A program made the translations under genes and the position numbers. This document shows positions 1 through 16,067 of a stretch of DNA of 64,000 nucleotides, piece after piece. The DNA is from Beroe forskalii (lineage: Eukaryota > Ctenophora > Nuda > Beroida > Beroidae): contig WFMF01000369.1 in the NCBI GenBank assembly GCA_011033025.1, positions 1 through 64,000 on the forward strand, read 5' to 3'. The first letter of the stretch is position 1. Each line of letters begins with the position of its first letter. Below the pieces are notes generated by a model that was not told the DNA's origin, ran no database searches, and worked only from the letters and a program-made list of their open reading frames with translations.

Positions 1-1084
1 AAAAGTGAAAACCAAAAATGATTGATAATAGACCAAAAAAGCAATTTAAATTTGTTTATTAATTTATCATCATTCATCTACAAGAATCAATCAAATTGAT
101 TTCCTACTGTGATTAGGCTTAAAAAAGATTGCTAGATGCAGTAATTTTATTTATTCCTTCAGTTGAACTATTAGAAATATAGCTTTTATGCTTTATAGCA
201 GTCTCATGAACAACATACTTCCTCAAATTCAACTTCATCCAGGAATCATAGATTTTGCCCAAGAAACTTGGTACTCTTTACACATTCAGGAGCAATGTTT
301 CATTTAGACTACTGAAATTACAATCTTCTATGGCTGAACAATTGTCTTTGAACCACCATAAAATGTAAGAACCTTAACTTTCACCTTCTTATCAGGCTTA
401 ACAACAATTTCTAGAATTTTGTTTGTGTGTTGCTTGTGGTAACTTATTGATAACACTTGCTGAAAGTGCAATGCCAAGAACAGTAATTATGTCGAACAAA
501 AACATGTCAGATGTTATGATCATGGCACTGATACTCCTGCGTAAGATAGTGCCATAAAATGTCACTTGTTTTGCAATTAAATCACGATGAGTCTGAGCAT
601 AAACTTTCATGAATAATATCTCATCCTTTCCAAGTTTAACCTTTCCCATTCTAGTGTTCCTTCTTTCTTGCAAATAAGAAATATATGAAAAAATCCCATG
701 CTTATCTGCTTTCTCCAGTCCATAACTCTTTATTCTTGGTGCTTCATTGAGCATTATTTTGTCGTTACCATGAGTTGAAAATGATGCACAGCAGCATAGA
801 GGAAATGGACGTAATTTGATAAGACATTTTGTTGCAGACATGATTGAATTCATAGGTTCATAGCAAAGAAAAGCTCTCATCAAAGATGGCCTAAATTGAT
901 ATACTAAGTTCAATGTATGGGTTGAAAGAAGAATTGAAAAGATACAAGTTCTGAAACATTTTATGTCAAGATACAGAACAACAGAGTGAAATGATCAAGG
1001 GAGGCAAACATTAACAGAATTTGTAGCTTAAACTCAAAATCAAACTCATAATTTATGCCATCAAATGGATTCTCTTGTGATAGA
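1..1084 (-). pseudogene. Damaged copy of TMEM186-like gene
   Basis: This stretch aligns base for base with 62800-63970, where the same gene is intact. Here the reading frame is open only over 398-913 and is broken by small insertions and deletions: near 440 (four bases missing), near 540, 330, 285 and 235. The first half of the protein (mitochondrial-type N-terminus and first hydrophobic segment) is still readable. The differences are nearly all indels, which fits either a decaying duplicate or poor base calling in one copy. The alignment to the right-hand copy stops at about 1083, where a retrotransposon begins. Confidence 0.75.
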
Positions 1085-1092
1085 TAATATAA

Positions 1093-1753
1093 TCTTATAT
1101 ATAATTTGGAGATGGCACGTGAATTATGTCTGTGCGGGCGCACAGTTTAAATTTGAGCTTGCCAAGAGAATATCAAGAGAAACGAATGCAAACGGAAGAA
1201 ATGAGATGCCGTTGCTATGGAGTTGGATATCTGCGCACGTGCAACATAAAGTAGTTCGTAAAGTAGTGCTACTATTACGTTAGTGATTTAAGCTGTCGAG
1301 ATGTTGCTTTTTAAATGTTGATGTTTTTAAATTTTAGTTCATGAGGCATGGTGGAATATTTTGGACGACAGTTATCGGAAGTTTTGGAAAGTAGGAAGTT
1401 ATTACAAAAACTATCTAAGCAGTAAAGTTCAACCGATGAAATAAATTTGCATCGAACGATGTTCGATCCTACCGATCTCGGCGTGTTTCAAAGTTAATGA
1501 GAAGTTCACGAATTTCGATTCAGAACACTTTACGAACGTAAGGGAAAATAAAATTGTTGAACTAACAAAACGCGACATGCGCGCTACGATTTTAATCTTG
1601 CGCGCAACGCAGAAACTCTGCGCTGGCCGCAAAGTTATTTTCAGATATAGTTACGAACTTACAAGACAAATGCGCGTGGAAATTATGAATTTGATTTTGC
1701 GCTTAGTCTGAGCCGAGTGAGCAATGTAATTGCAGGCCCATCGGGCCTGCTAG
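1093..1753 (+). mobile_element. Non-autonomous Helitron, copy 1
   Basis: The element starts with TC (TCTTATATATAATTTGG) and ends in a GC-rich hairpin, GCAGGCCC-atc-GGGCCTGC, followed directly by TAG, so its last four bases are CTAG. It sits between A (1092) and T (1754), the canonical Helitron target. The first 90 bases and the end match a second copy at 54730-55572. No Rep/helicase coding is seen in its 661 bp, so it must move in trans. It lies inside an ATAAT-repeat tail of the neighbouring retrotransposon. Confidence 0.8.
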
Positions 1754-4700
1754 TATAATATAATGATTTTACTATAAAGTAACTCGATTAACTCTATTAA
1801 AATAAGCTAATAAACTTCATCATTCGTTTCCACACCTTATATCCAAGGTGTCCAAAATAGAATAAAAATTCCATATTCTAATACTTCACTATTATTTCAT
1901 ACCTTCACAAGGTACCCCCAGTCTAAAGTCAAGGTGTCCAAAGATGAACATAAGTTAATTGACCCTGCTTGAATTAAAAAGTGGTATAATAATAAATAAT
2001 TGACTGAAATAAATAATATAGTTAGAATCCAAAATAAGCAAAACCAGTGAAAATAACAAACTGATTTAACATAAATACCTACAAAAAAAACTTACTGTCA
2101 ATAAACAATTATAAAGACACCTGCTAACTTCATGCAATAGTACTTGGTCTGACATAGGTGTTAATACCTTTTCTCTTGCAATATATTTGTTTTCCATCAA
2201 AAGTTATTAAACTTTGATTTATTTTCTAGATAACCAACTCCTTCAATCTTTGTCTAATATAAGATTTGAAACTTGCCAATAGTTGTCAGCATTTTCATGT
2301 AAACATTCATTCTTGAAAACTTCCAAATTACTCTTAAATGCATTCACATCATTTGAAGACTTAACATAGTTTGGTAGCTTATTCAGTAATTACGAACCCT
2401 TTCAGGCAGAAAATGAGCTCTTAATTTGCAAATATCAGAAACACTAGATTTAACACTTTTATGTAAAATGTTCTTTCCTGACCTACCAAGTCTAAATATA
2501 TTTCCACCATATTGAACTTTATCATTTAATATTTTATATGTTTCAATTAGGGGTCACCTCTTAATCTCCTTTCACCTAATGTTGTAAGATTAAGCTTCTT
2601 CAAACGCTCACTATATGGTAAAAGTCCAATATCATCAACTAATCTTGTAAATCTATTTGTACAGATTCAAGCTCTAAAATAGTTGACCAGTTTCCATGGC
2701 AAATACTTGTGTTCCAAATTTGGACACAATACTCTAACTTTGGTCTTATCATTGTTTTATAGATACGATTTAAAATAGCTGGATCACGAGTAAGCATGTT
2801 TCTAGTTACCCAGCAATCATTTTATTAGCATCTTTAATACAAGAGTTAATGTTGTCTTTTCCATTTTAATTGATTATTCACAACAATTCCAAGATCTTCT
2901 CAGATTGCACACTATCTAAAAACAACTTCATCTATTCTATATTCATTCAAGGATTATTATTATAATCAAATGCATGACTTGCATTTCTTAGTATTAAACT
3001 TAAGAAGCCACAAAGATTCCCAGTTTTCAAGTGATTTAAGATCAATGTCAACAGTTTCTTGGTTATCACTGCTTGCATTTACAATTAACTTCAAGTCATC
3101 AGCAAATAACTTTGTTAGATTATTGATAATGTCAGGAAGATCATTAATATAGGAGAATAAATAATAAGGGACCCAAGACTGAGCCTGAGGCACTCCAGAT
3201 AGTACTTTGTAAAAGATGAATAGTTTCCCTAACACAAGTAATGTAAAGTTCGTTCACTTAGGAAGTCCCTTAAAATAGATAGTGTTGAGCCTTTGATGCC
3301 ATAATTTTCCAACTTAGTGAGAAGCCTGTGATGAGGGACTGTGTCAAAGCTTTGCAAAAATCAAAGTAAACAAATCAACAGGATATCCTGAGTCAAGAAG
3401 ATCAATTATGGCATCAACAGTCTCTAATAAATTTGATAAACAGGATTTGTTTTCAACAAAACCATGTTGGTGTTCACTAATATCATCCTTGACAAATTCT
3501 AAGACATGGTTTCTAATAAATTTCTCATAAACTTTTACATAGGATGCACGTCAAGGATACAGGTCTGTAGTTGAGAGGATCTGGTCTTGGCATCTTTCTT
3601 GTGTAGACTGATGATGGTTGTAAACTTTCCATAACTGAGGAACCTTCTGTTCATTGATACAATTGTTATATAGCAATGTAAGGCTCTTGACAAAACCAGG
3701 GTTTTCCAGCAAGGGCTTTCAGCAACTTAGGGATGTATGTTGTCAGACCAGAGCTCTTTGAATATGTTTAAAAGACTTTTAATTCATTTAAAAACCTCCT
3801 CTTCTGAAATGTTAACATCAGAAATGGTCTTATCAACTGTCTTATAACAAGTTTGAGGCAATGGACCATATGGTCATTTTTCAGAAAAACAGAACTAAAA
3901 CCATTCAAAACATTCAGCAGTTTCTTTTGTCATTTGATGTCATTGAGATCCATCAGCTTTTCTTTAGTGCTACAATTGATCTTGGATACATTTCTTCTTG
4001 AACGTAGATAGACAAAATGCCTTAGAATTGTGCTTCAGATCATTTTGTTTATAAGTTTCTCATATTTAACTTTAGCTTTCAATTCAACTGCATCAACTTC
4101 ACCCTGTCTCATGAGTGCTGTATTGAATTTTCAATAGTTGGGCTTTTCATTGAAAATCCCCCAACATTTGTTCTTTGATCTGATAGCACGCTTCAGGGGA
4201 GAATTTAACCAAGGAGTACTTTTTGATTGTTGTCTTCAGAGTGATGATCATTACATTTAGAATTTGAATCATTAACTTTAACAATTTACTGTGATTTCTG
4301 ACCACATTTCTTCAACATTCATGAACTCTTGCTCTTTTGAAAGCCCAATCAATGCTCTTTGAGAGCCTCTAATATGTCATTATACTCCCATTTTTGACCA
4401 ATTCCTTCTGACATCATCAGTTTCACTTGGAATGGACCTGATCAATTTTATGATATTCAGATCCACTATCATTGAAAGATGGTCGCTCTTACCAAGAGGT
4501 GAGGGAACATCTTAAAGTCGTTGAGAGATTCTTCAGATAAGAAGAATTTGGTCAATTTGTGCTCTTGGATTTGAATCACCCACTTTTCTGCACCTTGTCT
4601 TTTCATTTGTAATCAACCATGATAACCCAGTGTCATCGGGGGGGACTCAGTTCATGCAAGACACGAGGCCGGGGTGGGTGGTGTTTTTTGGCGAAATCAC

Positions 4701-6925
4701 TTAGTCCACTGTATTAACTGAGGTGGATGCCTTATGGGAAAATCATAATCACTTAGTCCAAATAGCATATTTTTTTCCATATTTGGGCACTTTTTTTGAG
4801 ATGACATATAATTTTGGGGTGGGTCCCCACAAATTGTATTAAATTTCAGTTAGTACATTTGGGACAAACTGCTCATTTTGGGTGGGTCCCCTACAAAACA
4901 TGATAAATTTCAGTTAGTACATGGGACAATCTGCAGCGTTTTATGCTCATTTAGGGGTGGTGCCTTCAAATAGTGACAAATATCAGTTAGTACAGGGGAC
5001 AATCTGCCGCTTGGATAGGTTTTTATGCTAATTTTGGGTGGGTCACTACAAATAGTGCCAACATATCTTAGTTCCTTGGGATTATCTGAAGGGGTGGTGG
5101 GTGGTATTTCAAAATTGGGCAAAAAACTACTTAGGTGCCCCTCGTGTCTTGCACTTAATCCATGATCCCCCCCCGGTGTCATGGTTCCTTCAACGAATTT
5201 CTGTTGTACTTTTTGATGCTATTGTCAGTAGAGTTCTTTGGTCCAATGATATTGCCAGACATGCTACATGTCAGGTGGGACAGTTGAAATCCCCAAAATG
5301 ATCATCTTTTCAGTTTGATCAGTTATATGAAGCATTCTGAAGCGAAGTGATCTAAAAATTCAGGAGTTTTGATCTTCATTTAGAGAAGATGAACGTAGAA
5401 ACACCCAATCAAAATATTTCCTATTTCAGTTTGTATGGTAAATGAAGTTGAGCCATGGGATGAATGATGTGATTCCTCTACTGTTGCAATATGATTTTGA
5501 CATATATCACTGAGCCACCACCTTCACTTATTTCTGAGGCTTTTTGATTGTGCGTCCAGTTTGAAATTTCTGTCACCTCTGTAAACGGTAAACCAGGAAG
5601 ATTTTAATCTCTGCATCCAGGATTTCTTTGTGGAAATGTTTCTGTAATGCATGCAATGTCAATGTTCTCAGAGTCAATGATAATTTTAGCTCTGAAAGTT
5701 TATTCATCAGTCCATTAGCATTTTGTGTAAAAACCCCTTAATTGCTTCTTTCCTGTTCTTTTTCCTCTTTTTCTTCCAACAATTGTCGCCTTCTTCCTTC
5801 GGGCTCTTGCCTCAGAAAAAACTGAGCATCTCTATCAGCTCTGCAGAGGTCTGGGTTCACCCAGTGGGCATTAGACTTAAATCCCTCTTGTCATTGTGCC
5901 AAAAATTTGCTATCTCTTCATTCTTAAAAACAACAACAATAGGTCTGGGTTTTACTGTGTCATTGGTGTCTTTTGCAATTTTCCAGTCCGGAAACATGTT
6001 ACAATTTCTTTCCTGTCCATATCTAACTCATGACACAGGTATTCCATGTCTTTAGCCTTTCTTGCTTCACCATTCAGGTTTGTTGCTGGCTCTGGCACAT
6101 TGCTGACAATAACATTCTTCTTTTTCTTCTCCCTTTCAATGTTTTCTACATTTATATTCATACAAACTTCTTTAATAGCAACTGGTCCATTTGTTGCTTC
6201 GATGACTTGTTTTTGTCCATCCTTTACAATCTTTTCAACAGTCTTTTTCTGAGATTCCACAACCTCCTCTAGTGTCTTTTTCTGTTTACGCTCAGTAACC
6301 TCAGCATAGCTAGCAACAATTTTGTAACATCTTCCTTAGTACATCCCACTTACACTAGGGTTCCTTGGGAGAGAGGTTTTGACCACATCCTCAATCTTCT
6401 TCTGAACATCATGGAGTTCTTCCCGGACAATCCCCTTCTTACAATCTCTTTGGTAGGTATCACAGATTCAGAAAGAAATGAAGGCTTATAAACAAAGCAA
6501 TATTTCCAGGTTATCAGTTGGCTCCACTCCATTTGTTTTAAACCAGTTAACCTAACACAATCAGTATGAAAGTTTGTTCACAAAGGAACATGTTATCCAC
6601 AGACATTCTTTAGCAGTCCCTAAACATGGACAAGAATCCTTTGAAACACCATAAGCCTTTTTATTGCAGGGTGGTTTGGATGCAGGTGATCTATAACCAT
6701 AAGACTCAGTTAAAGGGCGCTTCAATGAAGAAATTTCCTCCTCAAATGGAACCACATCATTAGTACTTTTACTGCTGTCTCTAATCAAACCATTCTCACT
6801 GTCCAATGCATCTGGAGTCAAGCTGTGGTGATTGGACTCAGATTTATTTGGATTTATATCCATAGCACTTAGCAGCAGTATATTTGAACATACTCAAATT
6901 TGATTGTAATTAGTAGTGTTGTTAA
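1754..6925 (-). mobile_element. Decayed non-LTR retrotransposon (minus strand)
   Basis: Read on the minus strand from about 6900 to 1760. 6863-6561 and 6260-5952 hold remnants of a first ORF with a charged coiled-coil-like segment. About 5700-4270 corresponds to the endonuclease. About 3900-2960 is reverse transcriptase, with the FADD box readable at 2966-3235 (LFADDLKLI) and a mutated SGVPQ box. About 2900-2250 is the typical C-terminal RT region. Stops and frameshifts are frequent throughout. The 3' end is an ATAAT microsatellite (1754-1765), interrupted by a Helitron. The right-hand duplicate lacks this insertion at the equivalent place, so the insertion is younger than the duplication. 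Family is not certain. Confidence 0.75.
4636..5175. mobile_element. MITE inserted in the retrotransposon
   Basis: Imperfect terminal inverted repeats of about 35 bp carry a run of G and the word GCAAGACACGAGG at the left end and its complement at the right end. Flanking copies of GTGTCAT (about 4629 and 5177) look like a 7-8 bp target duplication. The interior holds about four tandem units of roughly 75 bp containing TTTCAGTTAGTACA. No transposase is encoded. Confidence 0.65.
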
Positions 6926-9279
6926 GTTTGTTCATGTCTCATAGTCTGGGGCATTTCAATTTTCATTGCTTCAGTTTGACAACTTTTCTGAAAATTTCAA
7001 GATGATTCAATCAAAAAAAGGCAAAGATACAATTCAAACTAAATCCAAACTTTTAAGCTGCAAAAGTGCAAAATGCAAGAGTCAATTTATGAAGCCAAAT
7101 GCATCAACTTTGTACCAGTTAGATAAAAAAAATCGAATCGACAATTGTGCCGCGCGTGGCGTGGGTCAAAGGTCAGACAACACCTAAATAGATTTTTTCA
7201 AATCCCATAAAGCGTGTATAGGTTTATACGCGTTTTTTTACTTATACTCCGCATATGTGTGTGTACGCGCCGCGCGCTTCCCTACGGCGCATTCGTTCAG
7301 GCATATTACTTTAAGTGAAGTCTGACATTACATGTTGTAATTTGACTTGATATTCTATTTCTATTTCTATATGAAGCGCGCCGCGCGAACCAAACAGGGA
7401 TATACGTGTTTAGCAAGTGTACGCGCCGCGCGCTTCAGCTGATTCCCTGAGGAAACGCGCCGCGCGGCGCAACGCAAACAGGGGTATACGTGCAACACTG
7501 CAAGCAACTTGGAAATTTGGAGGGTCGTGTTGCACGCCCATTGCATCACCCACGCGCACGCAAACGGAAAAATGGCCCGCGGCAGAGGGTAAAATCTTTT
7601 AAAGCCGGCATAGCTATGCGCGCGCGATCGCGCTAGCCAAACAGGGATATAAGTGTTTATAGCAAGGTAAAATCCCATTAACCAACACGTGACAAATGCA
7701 CACGCAAAATATGATAGAATACCATTTGACTCTTTTTAGAAGATTTTTTCCAAACCAGGGGCGTCACAAAATGCTTTGTTAAAAAGGGTTGTTGAGCCAA
7801 GTTTAGAAATTTTTCCATTTCAGTAAAAACTATCTCAAGTCCGGGAACAACAAATCCAATAAAAGTGTTTGAAGTCATTATTTTGGGGTTGTTTCTGAAA
7901 CCCTTTTTGCTACTTCTGCTCTTGGGGCCTGCCATGAAGGATGTCCACAAAATTTCAACCATTTGAGAAGTATCTCTCTCTCTCTCCCCTTGTCTGCATT
8001 TCAGAAATTAAACCCCTCCCTCATGACAGTTCTGAATCAGCAACTGCTGCAATGCCACTCTCTGTTCTAATTTAGTAGCTGCTTAATTTGTATAACTGTT
8101 CTTATTCCATCTGTTAGATGTTCTCATGAAGACTTTTGTTTTATTTTGATGCCAGTTATCAAGATATTGTACCTCAAGCATTGTCCTATTAAAGCCCCCA
8201 AAGCCCTTCTTTATATAAATCATGGAAAATATGTATTGTGATTGTGCTGTAAAAATCTATTCAATGAGCAGGAATTCATTTATTTTCAATGTAATTCAAT
8301 CCAAATCTTTGGGTACAGAACCGTAGGATTTCTTTCTTGCAACAATTCTTTAATTGCAAATAAACTTTTTGTATTTAATGGGACTTCAGTAATAAAAGCT
8401 CATCAAATTTTTCATCTGTTTGACATGATTGATCATTGCAGTGAAACACAGAAATCTCAATAATGAAATCAAACCCACACACTATGAACCACTATTCTAC
8501 TGTCAGTTTCAAGATAAAAATATCTCTTCTTCAGGAACTCCACATAGTGTTACACAACATTCTCAAATTTGATTGTAATTAGTAGTGTTGTTAAGTTTAA
8601 AACTTTTCATCTGAAGTTTTATCTCATTTTTCCCTACAAAAAAGGGCTTGTGTCACCAGTTTTTAGTTTTTTAAATGGTTATTCATTTAATTATTTAATA
8701 CATTATCAGCATAGTGGGTTTTTATCCTTTTAGTGACAATGTTTATGTACCAGAAGTAATAAATAAACGATAACCATACCACTTATTGTTCAACCCAAAG
8801 CTTAAAACATATGTGTGGTCATCAGTCAATAGGACCTCGTCAATAGGGTAGTAAAAAGGGTTGTTATGCAAACCTTAGACAGACTTTTACATCATGAAAT
8901 CTGTCTTTTATCTATTTCGAGTGTTTAGACAAATATAATACAAATCCAATAAGAGTCTTTAATCATGATTCCAGGGTTAATTCCCTTTTAAACTCCCTTT
9001 TTACCACCCTTATTACTACCCTACCTCGTCAATAGGGTAGTTAAAAGGGGTGGTGAAAAGGGATCTGAAGCCCAAGTTAAGAAAGTTTTTCATTTCAGGA
9101 AAAACTGTTTTATATCTTTCTTGAGTGCTGGGACCACAATAAATCCAAGGAAATCCCTTAAAAGACATTATTTTGGGGTTTTAACAACCCTATCTACAAC
9201 CCTATCTACAACCCTATTTACTACCTCTGATATTTACTGATGAGCACACATAGCAGTCACCCAGACATATATCACCAGC
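6926..9279. repeat. Repeat-rich intergenic stretch
   Basis: No convincing gene. 7260-7640 has several CGCGCCGCGCG palindromes alternating with AAACAGGGRTATACGTG. A family of about 150-170 bp occurs three times (about 7775-7915, 8850-8990 and 9040-9195), recognised by AAGGGTTGTT, CATTTCAG.AAAAACT and ATTATTTTGGGGTT. Around 8990-9030 two copies meet head to head through CCCTATTGACGAGG, which suggests a palindromic non-autonomous DNA transposon. A 36-bp segment at 6893-6928 recurs at 8563-8598. Confidence 0.5.
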
Positions 9280-12869
<3,590 letters not shown>

Positions 12870-12873
<4 letters not shown>

Positions 12874-13480
12874 GTATGTTTTTTTTTGTTTTTTGTACAA
12901 CGAGCTCCCGAAGTCCTCATACGCTTTTTAGCACTGTGAGGGTATGTTTAAGGGTATGTTTACTATTGGACGGTATGTTTACTATTCGGGTTTAATTGAC
13001 TTAGAGGGTGTTTTAAATGTCAAGGTAGAGGGATGTCGAGGTAAAGTGATGTCAAGTTGGAGAGATTTCATGATAGCATGCTATCAAGGTAGAATAATGT
13101 CTGAAAGACTGGTCACTGGTGTCAAGGTAGAGCGGTGCCGAGTTACAGCGATGTAAAGTTGAAGTGATGTCTAGGTAAACTGATGTCAAGGTAAAGTGGT
13201 GTCTAGGTAGACTGATGTCAAGGTAGACTGATTTCAAGGTAGACTGATGTCAAGGTAGACAGATGTCAAGGTAGATGTCAATGAAAAGAATCATTTAAAG
13301 ACTGATGTCAAGGGGATGGGTTAAGGTAGACTGGTTCAAGGTAGCTATTCAAGTAGAAGATTAAATGTTTCAAGGGATTGGGGTTTAGGGAGAATTGGGC
13401 CCGGGAGATGATGTCAATAGATGTGTCAAGTGTGCAATTCCCCAGGTAAAGGTGATGGGGCCCCTGTCAAGGAGACTGGG
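12870..13480 (+). repeat. Degenerate minisatellite after PLK exon 8
   Basis: Starts with repeats of the exon 8 donor words (GAGGGTATGTTT at 12871, 12938-12951 and 12972; GACTTAGAGGGT again near 12999). It then becomes a 13-27 bp repeat of GTCAAGGTAGACTGAT up to the gap. Array collapse here probably caused the gap. Confidence 0.75.
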
Positions 13481-13553
13481 TAGGTGACTGGTCAATGTAA
13501 AAACTTTGGTGGGCCCCAAATGGGGCAAGGAGACTGTGTCAAGGTAAAGACTG

Positions 13554-13653
13554 NNNNNNNNNNNNNNNNNNNNNNNNNNNNNNNNNNNNNNNNNNNNNNN
13601 NNNNNNNNNNNNNNNNNNNNNNNNNNNNNNNNNNNNNNNNNNNNNNNNNNNNN
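13554..13653. other. Assembly gap (100 N)
   Basis: Exactly 100 Ns, the usual placeholder for a gap of unknown size. It is flanked by low-complexity DNA on both sides. Both neighbouring genes lose their gap-facing ends here. Confidence 0.99.
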
Positions 13654-13866
13654 AAAATTTTTGGGGCCCTCTAACCCCCCCGGGCTGAAACCCCTATTCT
13701 TTTAACCCCATGAAACCCCCAAGTCTTTTGACTGCCCTTCCAACCCAAAAACCCCTTTAACCCTCTCCCCAATGAAACCCCTCTAACCCCCCAAAAAAAC
13801 CCCTCTAACCCTCGGGAAACCTCTAACCCTCGGGAAACCCCCTTAATCCTCGGGAAACCCCTGGCG
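13654..13866 (+). repeat. C-rich minisatellite right of gap
   Basis: Tandem units of about 17-20 bp of the form AACCCTCGGGAAACCCC. They run directly into the first readable UTP23 codons with no recognisable acceptor, so sequence at this edge may be faulty. Confidence 0.8.
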
Positions 13867-15961
13867 GTGCGGGCACGAGAATGCAGCTATCGGGGCGGGG
13901 GAGTGTTTACAGAGCATGGTGGGGGAGGGGAACCCCCATCACTACGTCATCGCTTCTCAGGATGCAGAGCTCAGAAAACTGCTGAGGACTACCCCAGGTA
14001 TGTTTTTTTTCAGGGGGTAATAAAAACCCTCCCGAAAAAAGGTAGCAGGTCCAAAAATTGAGCTTTTGTATTTCCTTGGCTGACACCCCGGGCCCACTGT
14101 TCATGAACGGGGAGAGTGACTAAATGAGTGGTGGTGGACTGCTACTTTGTAGTGGTATCTGATCAATCCCGGTACTTTTTATGTTTTGTGGCAGACTTCA
14201 CCGTATACCCATACCAAATCAGAAGTACAAAATATTGCCATATTATTAGATGCTGATTTTGGCAAACTCGAAATCAGGGTTGATTGAAAATTCCTAATAT
14301 AGTTTACCATGATTGAGTGATAATCGACCGGAATACAAAATATCAAGACATCTAGGAAGTATATAATAGATTTCCGATTTTGACCACATAATTAAAATCT
14401 TTTACAAGATACCTGAGAGTTCTACTTTAATCGCTATGGAATCTCAATCTTGGCTTTCATCACATTTTTCGCTACTATAGCAATGGCCTTCCGTCTCTCC
14501 ATGATAAATGAAATGGTATGGACCATGTGCACAAGCATTGCGACCAGTAACAAATGTTGGGCATGTTTCCAAAAATGAATAGTCGGCCTCGGTAATGAAA
14601 GGGTTACACACTTGCACAGAGTTCGCATGTTCTTTGCCTACATGATTAGTAAATCCAACAACTAAGAGGCTTGTTTACTGAATTTTGGAAATCCTGCATT
14701 ATTTTGAACTACAAGCTTTATATCTCAAACCAGGATCTGATGTTCAGTTTTTGATGCCACCATTACCGGTGATTGCGACGCTTCGGGCTTGCGAAACTTT
14801 CCATCATGATGGAGTTATTTGTAATAAATGTATTTGTATATTTTGGAGCTTTTAACATGCTTACTGTTGTACCTTCTCACACCTTCCACACCCACCAGGT
14901 ATTCCCCTGCTGTACCTGTCAGCGTGTACCTTGTACCTGGAATCTCCCTCGTATCAGTCACGTGATCATGCTGAGGAAGTGTTTAGGAAGGAGGATCACA
15001 TCACACCCTTTGAGAAGGTAACATCTCCTGCGATCAGGGGCGTAGCGAGGCTTTTGGGTAGGGGTCGGCGACCTTCATTCAAAACTTATTTGGCTACAAG
15101 CTCTAATTATAAGCAAAATTCTTACAATTTTCGTTCGAAAAGAAAAGCAGTTGCCTGTGTCGCTTTCCCCCTGGCTACGCCCCTGTGCACACTATACAAC
15201 ACATGGCATTGTATTGTGATTTATTGTATATTATGTTTACATTGTGTGTATATTTGCCACGTGTGTATACTGTATATCGCGTGGTAATGTGTACATTAAA
15301 TACCATAGACTTCATTGTCTTGTGTAGAACTGAAGTTCATACCAACATTTACACCTTACATTGCCAATTTAGTGTAAAGATAGCATTTATTTTACATGTG
15401 TTGTAAAATGTAAAATGTAAAATGTAAAGTGTTACCTTGTTAATTGCCGTTGAGATGACACAGTCCTGCTTACAGCATTAAGATAGTATGTTATTTAGCT
15501 GTTATTATATGACGTAAGGTACCCTATAGTTATTTCAAATTCCTGATTACAACGACCGATGTTTTAATATTTTGATTAGTTTCCATATAGCGCTGTGAGG
15601 GGTTTATGAACACTTCGGACTAGGGGACAACCCCTAAACACTTGGTTTTGATTGATGAGCATGACCATTGACCAATGTCTGCATTCCACATTCCATCCTG
15701 ATGACGTGACCCCATTGTACCCAATGACGTATGACCTACGTATTGATTTGCGCGCATTCCGATATGACTTGGTTGTTACTGTGTGCTTGTATGTCAAAAT
15801 ATCTTATTTTTGACTGATAAGGCTCAAATTCTATATTTTCAGGAAACACTAAAAAACCCCGCTTTGGTCCGTCTGCTTTTAAGATAAGCCGAACAGGGAA
15901 AAGGAAAAAAGGGCCGAAAGGACCCAACCCCTTATCTTTCAAGAAGAAGAAAAAAAGGTGA
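13867..15961 (+). CDS. UTP23: UTP23-like rRNA-processing factor, 5' end missing
   Basis: UTP23 is a nucleolar PIN-domain-like protein of the small-subunit processome, needed for early 18S rRNA maturation. Readable exons: about 13870-13997 (frame giving CGHENAAIGAGECLQSMV then EGNPHHYVIASQDAELRKLL), 14899-15017 (IPLLYLSACTLYLESPS) and 15843-15961 (KPRFGPSAFKISRTGKRKKG, then GPNPLSFKKKKKR and stop). The block GNPHHY.(A)(S/T)QD and the basic GPNPLS.KKKK tail are diagnostic of UTP23 within the FCF1/UTP23 family. The N-terminal half is absent and would fall in or near the gap. The phase of the last exon does not follow from 15017, so a small exon between 15018 and 15842 is missing from this model. 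Confidence 0.85.
14000..14898 (+). other. UTP23 intron, nothing recognised
   Basis: AT-rich sequence without a supported gene, RNA or repeat family. Confidence 0.5.
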
Positions 15962-16067
15962 AGGTAAAACCCCGGGAAAAAAACACGTATGAAAGATCTC
16001 TTGAACACTATCCTTTTGCTAGAATTTTTTTTTGATGAAGCAAGAATTTATTTATTTATTTGTTTGT

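Noticed and set aside
7367..7678. Coding frames in the CGCGCCGCGCG region
   Set aside because: Both strands are open only because of low-complexity palindromic sequence.
15185..15406. Plus-strand frame in the last UTP23 intron
   Set aside because: Low-complexity TGTATATTGTGT sequence, no similarity, not in phase with flanking exons.
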